From assembly GCF_013248975.1 (NCBI RefSeq), contig NZ_JABRWH010000002.1, positions 1 to 64,000 on the forward strand: a stretch of 64,000 nucleotides of DNA, given 5' to 3'. Under the pieces are notes generated by a model. It was not told the DNA's origin and searched no databases. It was given only the letters and a program-made list of their open reading frames with translations. This stretch comes from Neobacillus endophyticus. Its GTDB lineage: Bacteria; Bacillota; Bacilli; Bacillales; Cytobacillaceae. The stretch's first letter is position 1; every line of letters starts with the position of its first letter. Position numbers and translations under genes: made by a program. This document shows, piece by piece, positions 18,202 through 26,793 of the stretch.

Positions 18202-19098
18202 ATGGAGTCATTATCAAAACAATTATGGTCTCAAGATGATTTAGAGACTTTAGCAAGGATTCACCGCAATCAAGAAGTTGTTCAAGGGATGGTGCAGTCA
18301 GTAGGATTTATAACCATGCCTGTTCCCCAAGAAAATGGAAAAATGGTATCGCAAGAAACCGAAGTTGCCATTTTCCGCCTAGAGGGAGGAGTTAAAGCAT
18401 ATTGCCCAGCTTCCGAATTTAGCCAGCATAGCTTTAAAACTCTTAATGGTTTCGTAGGAACCATCCAAAATCTAATGGTGATCCGTTTAGATTTAGAACA
18501 CCAATTAGCAATTGTATCTGTAAAAAAGGCAGACCAATTCAAGCGTGAAAATTTCTGGAACACAATTAAATACCTTGATAAAAAAGGCGAATTGCAAAAT
18601 GAAGTTTTCGAAGGTGTTGTATGGGGTCTTAATGAAAAAAATGAAAGGATTCATTGCCGTATAGATGGTACTGACTGCTTCATGTTGAAATATGATTGGG
18701 ATTGGAACAATGGTGTTGACCTTGCAAACGTGGAACGTGGAATGAAAATTCAAGTGAAAGTATTACGTTTCGATGAAAGCTTAAACATTATCCAAGTATC
18801 ACGTAAGGATACAATGCCCGATCCGTACAAAATTTTAGAACAAATGAAGGAAATGGAAGTTATTGTTGGTCGTGTTCATAATGTTCATCCAATCCACGGC
18901 ATTTTTGTAAATGTTGAGCAAGGGGCTAGATTAAAAGCTCTAAAACCTCGACATTTACCAGAGCCTCTTCCTGGTGAAATTGTTTCCTGCCGTATACGAG
19001 AAATTGACGCAAAGAACCGAAAAGGAAAAGTAGTTATCATTGACTATCCGCAAGGCAAGAAAAAGCGTAACGATATTGGAAGTTTCTTATTCGAATAA
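18202..19098 (+). CDS. RNA-binding protein with three S1-like modules, 298 aa
   Basis: Three consecutive OB/S1-like segments can be traced: residues about 17-95 (VVQGMVQSVG ... HQLAIVSVKKAD), 130-205 (VFEGVVWGLN ... LNIIQVSRKD) and 218-287 (VIVGRVHNVHPIHGIFVNV ... KVVII). Each begins with a G-V-x-x-V/G strand and ends in a short valine strand with basic residues, as in S1 domains of ribosomal S1 and NusA-like proteins. A basic tail (GKKKRN) ends the protein. AGGAGG lies about six bases before the ATG. Its position behind leader B, in the transfer region, makes it a candidate RNA-binding regulator of the leaders; no direct evidence. Confidence 0.7.
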   Translation: MESLSKQLWSQDDLETLARIHRNQEVVQGMVQSVGFITMPVPQENGKMVSQETEVAIFRLEGGVKAYCPASEFSQHSFKTLNGFVGTIQNLMVIRLDLEHQLAIVSVKKADQFKRENFWNTIKYLDKKGELQNEVFEGVVWGLNEKNERIHCRIDGTDCFMLKYDWDWNNGVDLANVERGMKIQVKVLRFDESLNIIQVSRKDTMPDPYKILEQMKEMEVIVGRVHNVHPIHGIFVNVEQGARLKALKPRHLPEPLPGEIVSCRIREIDAKNRKGKVVIIDYPQGKKKRNDIGSFLFE

Positions 19099-20048
19099 TG
19101 GAAGCACAAGTATCGGAACAACTTCAATATTTTTTATCGAAGGAAGGGGATGTTCCCTTTTGGGATCACCCCTCCATGTACGGGTATAAGAAATTACCAA
19201 AAAACTCTTTTCCTTTTATCAATATTGAGCAAGCTTTAAAAGCGTATCGGCAAGGCATCTTTGATGATTTAGATATTACTATTTTAAAAGTGGTCGGTGA
19301 TGCGATTGCAGCCAATGAAGACCAGTTACGGAGATACCTTAGTACGAAAACATCTCGTTCAGATGTATCAATGAGACTGGAAAGGCTGCGAAGAAATGCC
19401 ATGGTAGACCGTTGGCATTGCCGACTAGAAAACGATGAAAATGAGGAGTTTAAACCACCAGCTCCTTTTACTCTTGGAATTGGCGGATTTAAATTACTTA
19501 AACATTTTTATAATGATCAACCTTTTGTGAATCCGAATACTTGGGATAATCAGAATGCAAAATCTATACAACGGTATGTAGCAGTGAATGAACTGCGCTG
19601 TCGGTTAGTTAAGAGTAAAGCGATTAAAGGTTGGACATGGAATGGAGTAGTCGCTCATAACCGTAGATATAAAAAGCCACTTGGTGTAGCAGAAATTGAA
19701 ACCGGTAAAGGCCGAGTGAATTTTATGATCGAGAGAGCTCAAATGTCACAAAACTTTATTGGATATTTACGAGATAAGCTGCATCAATGGAAACAAGTAT
19801 TTGAGGCGAACGAGTCCTTTCCGATTGCTTTATTCCCAAATAATGTGCCTATCTTTGTCATCTCTTGTTCCACCATTTCTATGGCTGAATTTATTCATAA
19901 GCAGTTAATGCTCGATACGTATCCTTTCACCGTCTGGTTAGCAGTAGACGAACTAATGGATACCGAGGGTACTGGTAAATCCTTTTTTGCTCCTGATTCA
20001 GAAGCGATTAGGCGAATTCATGTTTCTTTCTTGGACAATATTGAATAA
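19098..20048 (+). CDS. Winged-helix protein of unknown function, 316 aa
   Basis: The start overlaps the stop codon of the S1-module gene by one base, so translation is coupled. Residues about 60-105 resemble a winged helix (AANEDQLRRYLSTKTSRSDVSMRLERLRRNAMVDRW). The rest is mixed alpha/beta with conserved-looking GVAEIETGKGRVNFMIE near 200. The order HTH followed by a nuclease-like core recalls the replication-relaxation protein at 13886, and distant relatedness is possible but unproven. No membrane segment. Probably a DNA-handling or regulatory partner in transfer. Confidence 0.55.
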   Translation: MEAQVSEQLQYFLSKEGDVPFWDHPSMYGYKKLPKNSFPFINIEQALKAYRQGIFDDLDITILKVVGDAIAANEDQLRRYLSTKTSRSDVSMRLERLRRNAMVDRWHCRLENDENEEFKPPAPFTLGIGGFKLLKHFYNDQPFVNPNTWDNQNAKSIQRYVAVNELRCRLVKSKAIKGWTWNGVVAHNRRYKKPLGVAEIETGKGRVNFMIERAQMSQNFIGYLRDKLHQWKQVFEANESFPIALFPNNVPIFVISCSTISMAEFIHKQLMLDTYPFTVWLAVDELMDTEGTGKSFFAPDSEAIRRIHVSFLDNIE

Positions 20049-20122
20049 GTACCTGCCATATTAGATTTCTTTCGAAAGTAACTTTATGAAAAAAACATCT
20101 TTTGAGTTTTGAGGAGGAGTTT

Positions 20123-20731
20123 ATGGAAAAGGAAGAACTTTTGGCAACAGTAACGGAGATAAAAAAACCCATTCAGGTATTATCTGAGATTCGTAGGGAG
20201 TACCGACAGTATCATACTCCGTATTTTAATGTAGCCAAGCTCCCTACGGTAATTAAAGCAATTCTAGGACTTTTGCTGTTTGGTGTAATCTCGCGTGTTG
20301 TACCTCTCATTAGTTTCGGAAATGGAATTTTATTAACCATTCTTGGGCTAGCTTCCATCATTTTTACATTCTTTGTATATTGGTATATAGAAGAAAAAAT
20401 CAACCTAATCCAAATTAAGAGGAAAACGACCGCAAATGCTTCTAGAATCAAGGGCATTATTGATGAGGAAAAAAATATTATGAATTTCGTAGAAGAGAAG
20501 GGATTCCCATCGGATTATGCTTATCCTTCTGCTGTTGATTCGTTTGAAGGGTACCTCAAAAATTATCGTGCGGATTCTTTAAAAGAGTGCATTAACTTAT
20601 ATGAGCAGGAGATGCAACATCGGGAGCGCCTCAATGAATTACGATCGCTGCAGCAAATACAAGAAATGACTTTAAACGAAGCAAGAAGTGCGAAGAACTT
20701 GGCGTTCATGGGTCTTTTTGTTAGAAGGTAG
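20123..20731 (+). CDS. Membrane protein with two central spans, 202 aa
   Basis: ATG at 20123 is preceded by GAGGAGGAG; the earlier TTG at 20102 is less likely. Hydrophobic segments (LLLFGVISRVVPLISF and ILLTILGLASIIFTFFVYWYI, about residues 50-90) form a two-helix hairpin, with charged coiled-coil-like ends. The C-terminal 110 residues are helical and cytoplasmic by the positive-inside rule. It has its own terminator at 20734. Likely a structural part of the transfer apparatus, by location only. Confidence 0.6.
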   Translation: MEKEELLATVTEIKKPIQVLSEIRREYRQYHTPYFNVAKLPTVIKAILGLLLFGVISRVVPLISFGNGILLTILGLASIIFTFFVYWYIEEKINLIQIKRKTTANASRIKGIIDEEKNIMNFVEEKGFPSDYAYPSAVDSFEGYLKNYRADSLKECINLYEQEMQHRERLNELRSLQQIQEMTLNEARSAKNLAFMGLFVRR

Positions 20732-20733
20732 AA

Positions 20734-20778
20734 AGGTAGATGTACTCCCGTTGTTATCTAATGGGAGTATTTTTTTTG
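20734..20778 (+). terminator. Terminator directly before a small gene
   Basis: TACTCCC and GGGAGTA stem with an eight-T run, ending two bases before an AAAGGAGG ribosome site. This close terminator-to-ribosome-site spacing also occurs at leader A. Confidence 0.7.
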
Positions 20779-20790
20779 AAAGGAGGTGTT

Positions 20791-20922
20791 GTGATTGTAA
20801 TTGCAACAGGAATCGGAATGCCGGTTTTCTGGGAATTATTTAAATACTCGTTTGGGAAAGGGCATACCAATGCTATTTCCTCTGCGGATCACCATTCGAT
20901 AGTGGATAAAAAAGTGAACTAA
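20791..20922 (+). CDS. 43-aa peptide of unknown function
   Basis: GTG at 20791 with AAAGGAGG five bases upstream. The N-terminal half is hydrophobic (IVIATGIGMPVFWELF) and the C-terminal half polar and charged (SSADHHSIVDKKVN). It ends 14 bases before the split surface-protein gene, so the two probably share a transcript. Confidence 0.5.
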   Translation: MIVIATGIGMPVFWELFKYSFGKGHTNAISSADHHSIVDKKVN

Positions 20923-20936
20923 TAAGGAGAAGAGTA

Positions 20937-21457
20937 GTGAAAAGATTTAATAGTTTAGCATTATTAATTTGTGTACTAGGATTTGTTATTTTTCCTAGTG
21001 TTAGACCGACGGTTGCGAAGGCAGATAGTAACAACAATCTTTCGAGCGGTGTTGCTGTTAACGGGACACTAGCTTCAGATACTTACCAATTCACTGCTGA
21101 TAATGATGGAGAGGTATATATCGTACTTGACCAAGCTAATGCTGGATTCAATTTAAAACTCACTGATGTGGATGGAAATGAGATTACAAGTCAGGCCACT
21201 TCTGATGACACGAAAACAGCGGTAATAGAACAAAATATAGCATCAGGAACTTATACTGTAACAGTTGAACCGCAAGATTGGACTGGTGTATCAAGTGCTT
21301 CCTATCGCTTGAAGGCGACATATCCAGGTCTTAATACTAGAAATCCGGTTACTTTTGAGCCTAATGACACCTATGATACAGCCTATCCAGTTAACTCAGG
21401 CCAATTCTATGGTTCGACCATAGATTCAAGCACAGATCGAGATGTTTATAAATTTAC
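20937..21457 (+). pseudogene. Secreted PPC-domain surface protein, 5' half (split by IS)
   Basis: GTG at 20937 with AAGGAG upstream; a signal peptide ends at AKA (about residues 1-29). One complete bacterial pre-peptidase C-terminal (PPC-like) domain follows (ASDTYQFTADNDGEVYIVLDQ), then EPNDTYDTA and the first strand of a second domain, STDRDVYKFT. Coding is then cut by an IS200/IS605-type element at 21457/21458. Joining 21457 to 23264 gives DVYKFT-TNKDGEIYL, which lines up with the first domain without a gap, so the insertion is exact and the frame intact on excision. As it stands the frame runs into the element and stops at 21581. Confidence 0.8.
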
Positions 21458-21609
21458 AGAACTATCCGAACGAGAAAGCCCACTTCTTCAGATGTGGGAT
21501 GAAAGTGAGGTCGAACAAGGTATGTCTACAGACATATCGATTGTTCGATTTTTTAAATTGCGAATGCGTGTTCTGAAATGATAAAATAAACCTTAAAGGG
21601 GAGGTGAAT

Positions 21610-23067
21610 ATGTTGGCTAAAACTAAAACTCCTAGTTATGTTTTAACACTGAGATTAAAGACAGAAATGTATCAAGAACATAAATTATCCAAACGATTCG
21701 AGATCGCTAGGAACATTTATAATGCGTGTTTGGGTGAATTGCTCAAGCGGTACTCTACATTAAAACAATCTAGAAGATATAGGGTTGTTTGCAAAATAGA
21801 AAAAGGCAGGGTCCGTAACACGATGTTCTCAGATTTGAACAAGGAGTTCGGTTTGGTCGAGTATTCACTCCATGAGTTCGTCAAACCCATGCAGCATATA
21901 TTCAGAAAAAATATAGATTCTTTCACAAGCCAAAAAATAGCAACTAGGGCATTTAAGGCATTTGAAAAGATAATGTACAAGCAAGGCAAGAAGGTACATT
22001 TCAAAAGGTACGGTGAATTGGATTCTGTCGAAGGAAAGTCCAATTCAACGGGCATCCGATACAAAGACAATAGTATTATTTGGAATGGGGTTGTTCTTCG
22101 AACTATCACAAATAAAAATGATGTTTATGCTCACTTAGCTTTAAAAGATAAAATTAAGTTCGTTCGGATAAAAAGAGAATGGGTTAAAAACAAATATGTA
22201 TACTATGCACAATTAGTCCTTAAGGGCGTGCCTCCGAAACAGTACAATTCCGAAGGAATTAAAGATAAAAACGTTATCCAAAAGAAAGTAGGAATCGATA
22301 TAGGGACTTCCACGGTGGCGGTCTGTTCTGAAAGTGGAGTTATTTTGACAGAATTGGCACCAAACGTTGTTAAATTGGATAGAAGGATAAAAAACACCCA
22401 AAGAGCCCTGGATAGAAGTAAGAGAGCAACTAATCCTTTGAAATACAAAGAAGACGGAACTATCAATATCAACAATAAAGATAAATGGGTATTTTCAAAA
22501 CGATATATGAAAAAGAAAGCACAACTAAAAGAGTTGCAGAGATTGAATAGAGCAAAAAGAAAACAAGACCACGAAACCCTTTCTAATGACATTCTCTCAT
22601 TAGGAGACATAGTTTTCGTTGAAACCATGAGCTTTAAGGGACTCCAAAAAAGAGCAAAAGAAACAACAGTTAATGATAAAGGTAAGTTCAATAAAAAGAA
22701 AAGGTTTGGAAGAACGATCAGTAATAAAGCACCTTCGATGCTTTTAAATATTATTGAACGTAAACTTAAATACAGCGGTAAAAGTTTAAATAAAATAAAC
22801 ACGCATCTCGTAAAGGCAAGTCAGTATAATCATTTGACTGATACTTATGAAAAGAAAAAACTTCATAATAGATGGAATGATTTTGGTTTTTGTAAAATAC
22901 AGAGGGATTTATATTCAGCATTTCTTCTCATGAACTGCAAGGAAAATTTAGAGGAAATAGACCGTAAATTATGTGAACAGAAATTCGAACAATTTAGATT
23001 GATGCACGACTTGGAGATAAAAAGATTAAGATTGAAAGAAAAAACACCCATAAGCATGGGCGTTTAA
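21610..23067 (+). CDS. tnpB: TnpB RNA-guided nuclease, zinc finger missing
   Basis: ATG at 21610 behind GGGGAGG; 485 residues. RuvC-like motifs are present: D230 in GIDIGTSTVAV, E338 in VFVETMSFKGL, D433 in IQRDLYSAF. The region between the second and third motifs, where most TnpB proteins have two CxxC pairs, has none (QYNHLTDTYEKKKLHN), and no CxxC occurs anywhere. TnpB proteins cut DNA next to the element's target motif under guidance of an RNA from the right end, which preserves the element after excision. The intact acidic triad argues for activity and against a nuclease-dead derivative. Confidence 0.85.
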   Translation: MLAKTKTPSYVLTLRLKTEMYQEHKLSKRFEIARNIYNACLGELLKRYSTLKQSRRYRVVCKIEKGRVRNTMFSDLNKEFGLVEYSLHEFVKPMQHIFRKNIDSFTSQKIATRAFKAFEKIMYKQGKKVHFKRYGELDSVEGKSNSTGIRYKDNSIIWNGVVLRTITNKNDVYAHLALKDKIKFVRIKREWVKNKYVYYAQLVLKGVPPKQYNSEGIKDKNVIQKKVGIDIGTSTVAVCSESGVILTELAPNVVKLDRRIKNTQRALDRSKRATNPLKYKEDGTININNKDKWVFSKRYMKKKAQLKELQRLNRAKRKQDHETLSNDILSLGDIVFVETMSFKGLQKRAKETTVNDKGKFNKKKRFGRTISNKAPSMLLNIIERKLKYSGKSLNKINTHLVKASQYNHLTDTYEKKKLHNRWNDFGFCKIQRDLYSAFLLMNCKENLEEIDRKLCEQKFEQFRLMHDLEIKRLRLKEKTPISMGV

Positions 23068-23263
23068 TATATTAATATCGGTTTAGGTACGAGCCGTAAC
23101 AATCGCTAATAGAAACGATGGTTTCTTTGGTTGTAAAAGTCTAATTGAACATACGTGAGTTCCTTTGTGTTGTAACTCGGAGAGTTTATACTCTTCAGGT
23201 GAGAGTATTGGAGAAACTTATAAGTAAATTAGAACCCCACTCCTTTAGGTGTGGGAGTATCAG
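23068..23263 (+). ncRNA. Putative omega RNA / right-end RNA of the TnpB element
   Basis: This 196-base non-coding 3' segment contains nested pairs (for example AGTTTATACTCT / AGAGTATTGG and the terminal CCCACTCC / GGTGTGGG). It ends exactly at the element border, so a transcript would carry the flanking ACGAATAAAGATGG as guide. Inferred from TnpB biology and position. Confidence 0.55.
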
Positions 23264-23981
23264 AACGAATAAAGATGGAGAAATTTATTTAACTCTTGAT
23301 CAAGCATCCGCAGGACTTAGTATGACGTTATTTGATGAAAATGGAAATTCTATTGCCAACTCAACGTTTTCGAATGGGTCTGAAAATGCTTCTATAGACC
23401 AATTATTACAACAAGGAACTTATTATGTAGCCGTTGAAGCTGGAGGTTGGAACGGTACAACATCAAAATCACCGTACCGATTCCGAGCAACCTATCCTGG
23501 TGAAATCAGTAGAGATCCAGTTACGTTAGAGCCAAACGACACGTTTGAAACATCCTCTTCTATGATTTCAGGAAAAAGTTTTTCGTCTAACCTATTTTCA
23601 AAACTCGATTCAGACGTGTTTCGAATTTATACAATGAATATATCAAAACCTATCGCTGGCACTATCATTAGTGTGTATGCAAAGGATGTTGCAGGTAATA
23701 TGAGCGGAACAACTACCGTAAAAGTGATTGATAAAACACCGCCAGCTGCCCCGACCGTAAATACAGTAACGAGTAAAACTGTAGTTGTTCAAGGGAAATC
23801 TGAAGCGAACTCCATGGTATACATTTATTCTGGTAACAAGGTAATTGGTTCGGGAACAGCTGATGCAAAAGGGAACTTTAGTGTAAAAATTGCATCTCAG
23901 AAAAAAGGGACCAGTCTTCGTGTTTATGCTAAGGATGCATCGAATAATTTAAGTGCGGGAAAAGATATAAAAGTTAATTAA
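23264..23981 (+). pseudogene. PPC/Ig-domain surface protein, 3' half (split by IS)
   Basis: Continues the gene begun at 20937: second PPC-like domain (TNKDGEIYLTLDQASAGLS), EPNDTFETSS, the start of a third (DSDVFRIYT), and then an abrupt change to the end of a bacterial Ig-like repeat (ISVYAKDVAGNMSGTTTVKV). One complete Ig-like repeat follows (PPAAPTVNTVTSKTVVVQG ... VYAKDASNNLSAG). The missing rest of the third PPC domain suggests an older internal deletion joining two repeat regions. No sorting signal is seen. The 5' 119 bases of the open frame (from 23145) belong to the IS element, not the gene. Confidence 0.75.
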
Positions 23982-24169
23982 TATTCGTATTATCTTTTAA
24001 AGGATACTTTTATTTTAATATGAATAGAATAACAAAAAGACTCGCTGCTGCTAACACTGAGTCTTCTGTGCAACGTAAGCCCGAAATATAAAAAAGAAGC
24101 GCACCTTCCGGTACGCATCACAAATAGCCGTAAAATCTGATTTTTTCAATCGAATTACGGCTTTTTCAT

Positions 24170-25774
24170 TTATTTACTACATTCTGCCTGGATCATTTTT
24201 GACCAAGGCATGTATTGGTCTAAAATTTCAGGGTTTTGGTGGATGCTGAGATTCGGTAGATCCGTCAAAAGTTTCTTTATATATTCGTAGAAATCAACAC
24301 CGTTACTCTTGGCGGTTTCTGCGATACTCAAACAGATGGCGTTCGCTTTTGCTCCTGCTTCACTAACACTAAAGAGCCAATTTTTTCTTCCTATAACGTT
24401 GGGACGGATGGCATTTTCGGCAGGATTATTATCAATTTCAATGCGTCCATCGTTCAGAAATGCTCTGAGCCCATTTGCCCTGTTCAATGTGTACTCGGCT
24501 GCTTTTGCGAGAGCATTTTTTCCGTAGAATGGTGACATTTCAACCCATTCAAAGAAGTTATCTACAATCGGCTTCGAGTATTTTTGGCGGTTTTTTCTGC
24601 GCTGACTCGGAGACAAATGTTTAAATTTCCTTTCGAGTCGATATAAATCGTCGCAATAGCTCACACCGATTCGCCCATAGTTGCTATCCGCTTTAAGCCA
24701 ATAACGACGAACATGCGCCCAACAATTTGCGAATGTGATGCCCTCCAACTTATCGTAGGCAGAGTAACCGTCGCAAACAATCGTTCCAGAAAAACCTTCA
24801 ATGAGACCTTCGAGGACAGAGCGAGCCCGTGATAATGCGCTATGAAAGAGAGTTATTGGCGGTCCTTGGCATGGAACACTTCGACACACCCAATTATAGG
24901 CATTGGTTTGACCAGATTTCCCATCGGATCGGCGGAGAATTTGTCCATACGTTTCATCAATATGTAAGAGAGATTTATTCATCATTAAATCTTTCAATCT
25001 CTCGTAAATAGGCAATAGCCAATCGTGGGATGCACGAATGACCCAATTCGAAAGGTTCTTATCGTTGGTATTGAGGCCATAACGATCCCATTCCTTTACC
25101 TGACGGTAAAGGGGCAAGTATTGTGAAAATTTATCATATATTACTTTGGCAAGTACGCTAGGACTTGCGATACTACGTTGAATGGGAACTTGCGGCGCTT
25201 TACCACGTTTAATTTGTGCTTGATGAAATGTAGAGCCTTTACAATTTTTACATTCATAAGCATGTTCAATGTGTTGGACTTTCTTCATTCTAGCAGGAAT
25301 AAATTCTGCTTCTTCCCGTACGATTGTACTGCCAATTTCAATCATTTTCCCTTGGCAACAGTCACAGATCGTATTTTCTGGATGATGGTGAACATCTTCT
25401 ACTTCAATACCATCATGCAATGAATCATTTCGTTTTTTCTTTTGAACTTTTCGTACAACAGTGTAAGAAATGGTCTGTTGGCTTTGTTCTCCTGTGTGCT
25501 CAGGTTCATTAAAAGACGGGTCATCTTCAAATAGTGATACTTGCCCATCTGGTGAATTGTATTTCGATTTTTCGGTTTTTGATCCATATAAAAGCTTAGT
25601 TAAATGGCGAACTTGCTCGGTTAACGCTTCGTTCTGTTTCAACGATTTATCCAATTTTTTTGATAGTTCTTGGTTTTGTTGATTCGAATGCGCCAATTGC
25701 TCTTCAAGTAATCGAATTAATCTATCAAATTGACTTTCACTTGTAGAAGAAACGTTCGTCACATCATTCACCAC
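24170..25774 (-). CDS. tnpC: IS66 transposase TnpC
   Basis: 534 residues, full length for IS66 TnpC. An N-terminal leucine/glutamine-rich coiled coil (residues 15-65) is followed by a zinc-binding CDCC...CKNC module (138-178). The DDE catalytic core contains HIDETYGQ (first Asp), VCDGYSAYDKL (second Asp) and IEIDNNPAENAIRP (Glu), the last being a hallmark of IS66. It catalyses strand transfer. Last gene of the element's operon. Confidence 0.95.
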   Translation of the reverse strand: MVNDVTNVSSTSESQFDRLIRLLEEQLAHSNQQNQELSKKLDKSLKQNEALTEQVRHLTKLLYGSKTEKSKYNSPDGQVSLFEDDPSFNEPEHTGEQSQQTISYTVVRKVQKKKRNDSLHDGIEVEDVHHHPENTICDCCQGKMIEIGSTIVREEAEFIPARMKKVQHIEHAYECKNCKGSTFHQAQIKRGKAPQVPIQRSIASPSVLAKVIYDKFSQYLPLYRQVKEWDRYGLNTNDKNLSNWVIRASHDWLLPIYERLKDLMMNKSLLHIDETYGQILRRSDGKSGQTNAYNWVCRSVPCQGPPITLFHSALSRARSVLEGLIEGFSGTIVCDGYSAYDKLEGITFANCWAHVRRYWLKADSNYGRIGVSYCDDLYRLERKFKHLSPSQRRKNRQKYSKPIVDNFFEWVEMSPFYGKNALAKAAEYTLNRANGLRAFLNDGRIEIDNNPAENAIRPNVIGRKNWLFSVSEAGAKANAICLSIAETAKSNGVDFYEYIKKLLTDLPNLSIHQNPEILDQYMPWSKMIQAECSK

Positions 25775-25852
25775 TCTTTGTTCGGATTCACTCTTCTTAT
25801 TATAACGAGTTCAAACAGTGGAATAAAGGTAAAATAAAGGGCTTTAACGAAT

Positions 25853-26206
25853 TTAAAAGACACCTTTTGATGATGGCTGAATGGCCTTTGGCTGCTGAAT
25901 TGATAACCCTTCAAGGAGCCAGCGAAGCTCCTGTTGAGAAAGATTGCGTACTTCATCTTCATCTTTTGGCCATTGAAGTTTCCCGTTATCCAAACGTTTA
26001 TAAAGCATGGCGAATCCATCACCATCAAAATATAAACATTTATAGCGATCTTTACTCCACCCTGAAAATAAGAAAATGGAATCGCCATATGGGTCAAGTT
26101 CGAAAGAATCTTGAATCAGTGTTGCCAGGCCATCAATTCCTTTTCTCATGTCTGTTTTACCACAAATGATATAAATATTTTTCACACTTGTATAATCGTG
26201 TATCAC
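25853..26206 (-). CDS. tnpB: IS66 accessory protein TnpB
   Basis: 117 residues with the typical IS66 Orf2 sequence (ICGKTDMRKGIDGLATLIQ, DSIFLFSGWSKDRYKCLYFDGDGF, GKLQWP). Required for efficient IS66 transposition; unrelated to the RNA-guided TnpB at 21610. Overlaps tnpA by four bases (ATGA). Confidence 0.95.
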   Translation of the reverse strand: MIHDYTSVKNIYIICGKTDMRKGIDGLATLIQDSFELDPYGDSIFLFSGWSKDRYKCLYFDGDGFAMLYKRLDNGKLQWPKDEDEVRNLSQQELRWLLEGLSIQQPKAIQPSSKGVF

Positions 26207-26397
26207 TGATTTTTCAGCTCCCTCATAACCGTTTGGATGATGTGCTCACCTACGCCGTTGAAGAAGGAAATTTCAACGTTTCCAGTTTTGACCGTGCAAG
26301 TAGGATTGGAGGAAATCACTACTGGATTTTTTGAGGAAGTATTTTTGTTTTCGGAATGTAATGTTACGGGGACAATGGTTAGTTTTTGTTGTGGCAT
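26203..26397 (-). CDS. tnpA: IS66 accessory protein TnpA (Orf1)
   Basis: 64 residues from the ATG at 26397, which follows GGGAGGTG; a Met ten codons upstream is less likely. The C-terminal ISFFNGVGEHIIQTVMREL matches the IS66 Orf1 type. First gene of the transposase operon. Confidence 0.8.
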   Translation of the reverse strand: MPQQKLTIVPVTLHSENKNTSSKNPVVISSNPTCTVKTGNVEISFFNGVGEHIIQTVMRELKNQ

Positions 26398-26545
26398 ATG
26401 AAAAGCACCTCCCTTAAATTGATACATTCATAGTACCTGAAGGCGCTGCTTGTTTATATGCGTTGTTTGATTGGGGGCTTACTGTGCAACCGCTATGTAG
26501 CCTGAAATGACTGCTACTGCAACGTCTTTATCGACAGGAAGACAG

Positions 26546-26576
26546 AAAAAGAGACTAGGAAATCTAGTCTCTTTTG
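26546..26576. terminator. Strong palindromic terminator
   Basis: AAAAGAGACTAG-GAAAT-CTAGTCTCTTTT; an 11-pair stem with T-runs on both strands. It isolates the IS66/surface-protein side from the small transcript that begins at about 26600. Confidence 0.75.
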
Positions 26577-26587
26577 TCATATTGTGG

Positions 26588-26763
26588 TATAATATTAGAT
26601 AGCGAATACAATTACATAAGCAAGTGGGTGGTTTCACGCTTGTCCTTCCGTAAGTGGAAGGGAGGTGAAACCACGATGGACCTGCTAGAACACATTAACA
26701 TTATAACACGCTTATTCCGAAATATACAACAAGGAACCGCCCTAGCCGTGCAAAGCGCATAGC
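26588..26763 (+). CDS. 28-aa peptide with ribosome site locked in a hairpin
   Basis: The coding part is 26676-26762: ATG behind GGGAGGTG, reading MDLLEHINIITRLFRNIQQG and ending ALAVQSA, a possible amphipathic peptide. An extended -10 (TGGTATAAT at 26588-26593) starts the transcript. The ribosome site lies in the 3' arm of a stem (GTGGTTTCAC at about 26627-26637 with GTGAAACCAC at 26664-26673, inner CCTTCC/GGAAGG), so translation should be repressed until the RNA is remodelled. Such folding is typical of type I toxin mRNAs and induced leaders. Neither identity is proven. Confidence 0.4.
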
Positions 26764-26793
26764 AACTGAGATTGTACAGCGTATTAGTAACGG

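Larger units (their letters stand above)
21458..23263 (+). mobile_element. IS200/IS605-type element, TnpB only
   Basis: The element is 1806 bases, with boundaries deduced from the split gene: left flank TTTAC, left end AGAACTATCCG, right end AGTATCAG (one-base ambiguity at the A). Each end carries a subterminal hairpin with CCCAC/GTGGG arms (21479-21498 and 23237-23255). There is no target duplication, as expected for single-strand transposition. Only tnpB is present; the TnpA Tyr transposase is absent, so mobility needs help in trans. The segment 23068-23263 probably encodes the guide (omega/re) RNA, with its guide starting in the disrupted gene. Confidence 0.85.
24075..26482 (-). mobile_element. 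IS66-family insertion sequence, complete
   Basis: The ends are GTAAGCCC... at 24075 and its inverted copy ...GGGCTTAC at 26482. Second blocks match too (GCGCACCTTCCGGTAC versus GCGCCTTCAGGTAC inverted). A perfect 8-base target duplication, TGTGCAAC, flanks it at 24067-24074 and 26483-26490. All three expected genes (tnpA, tnpB, tnpC) are present, open and in order on the minus strand, so it looks recent and probably still mobile. 2408 bases. Confidence 0.95.

Noticed and set aside
21458..23263. IStron (TnpB element with a self-splicing group I intron)
   Set aside because: The left end before tnpB is only about 150 bases and I find no group I core; without splicing signals the exact restoration of the frame reflects precise insertion, not proven RNA splicing.
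24020..26560. Small gene interrupted by IS66
   Set aside because: Joining the target site gives a minus-strand frame (VDKDVAVAVISGYIAVAQKTQC) but with no start codon or ribosome site; too weak to call.
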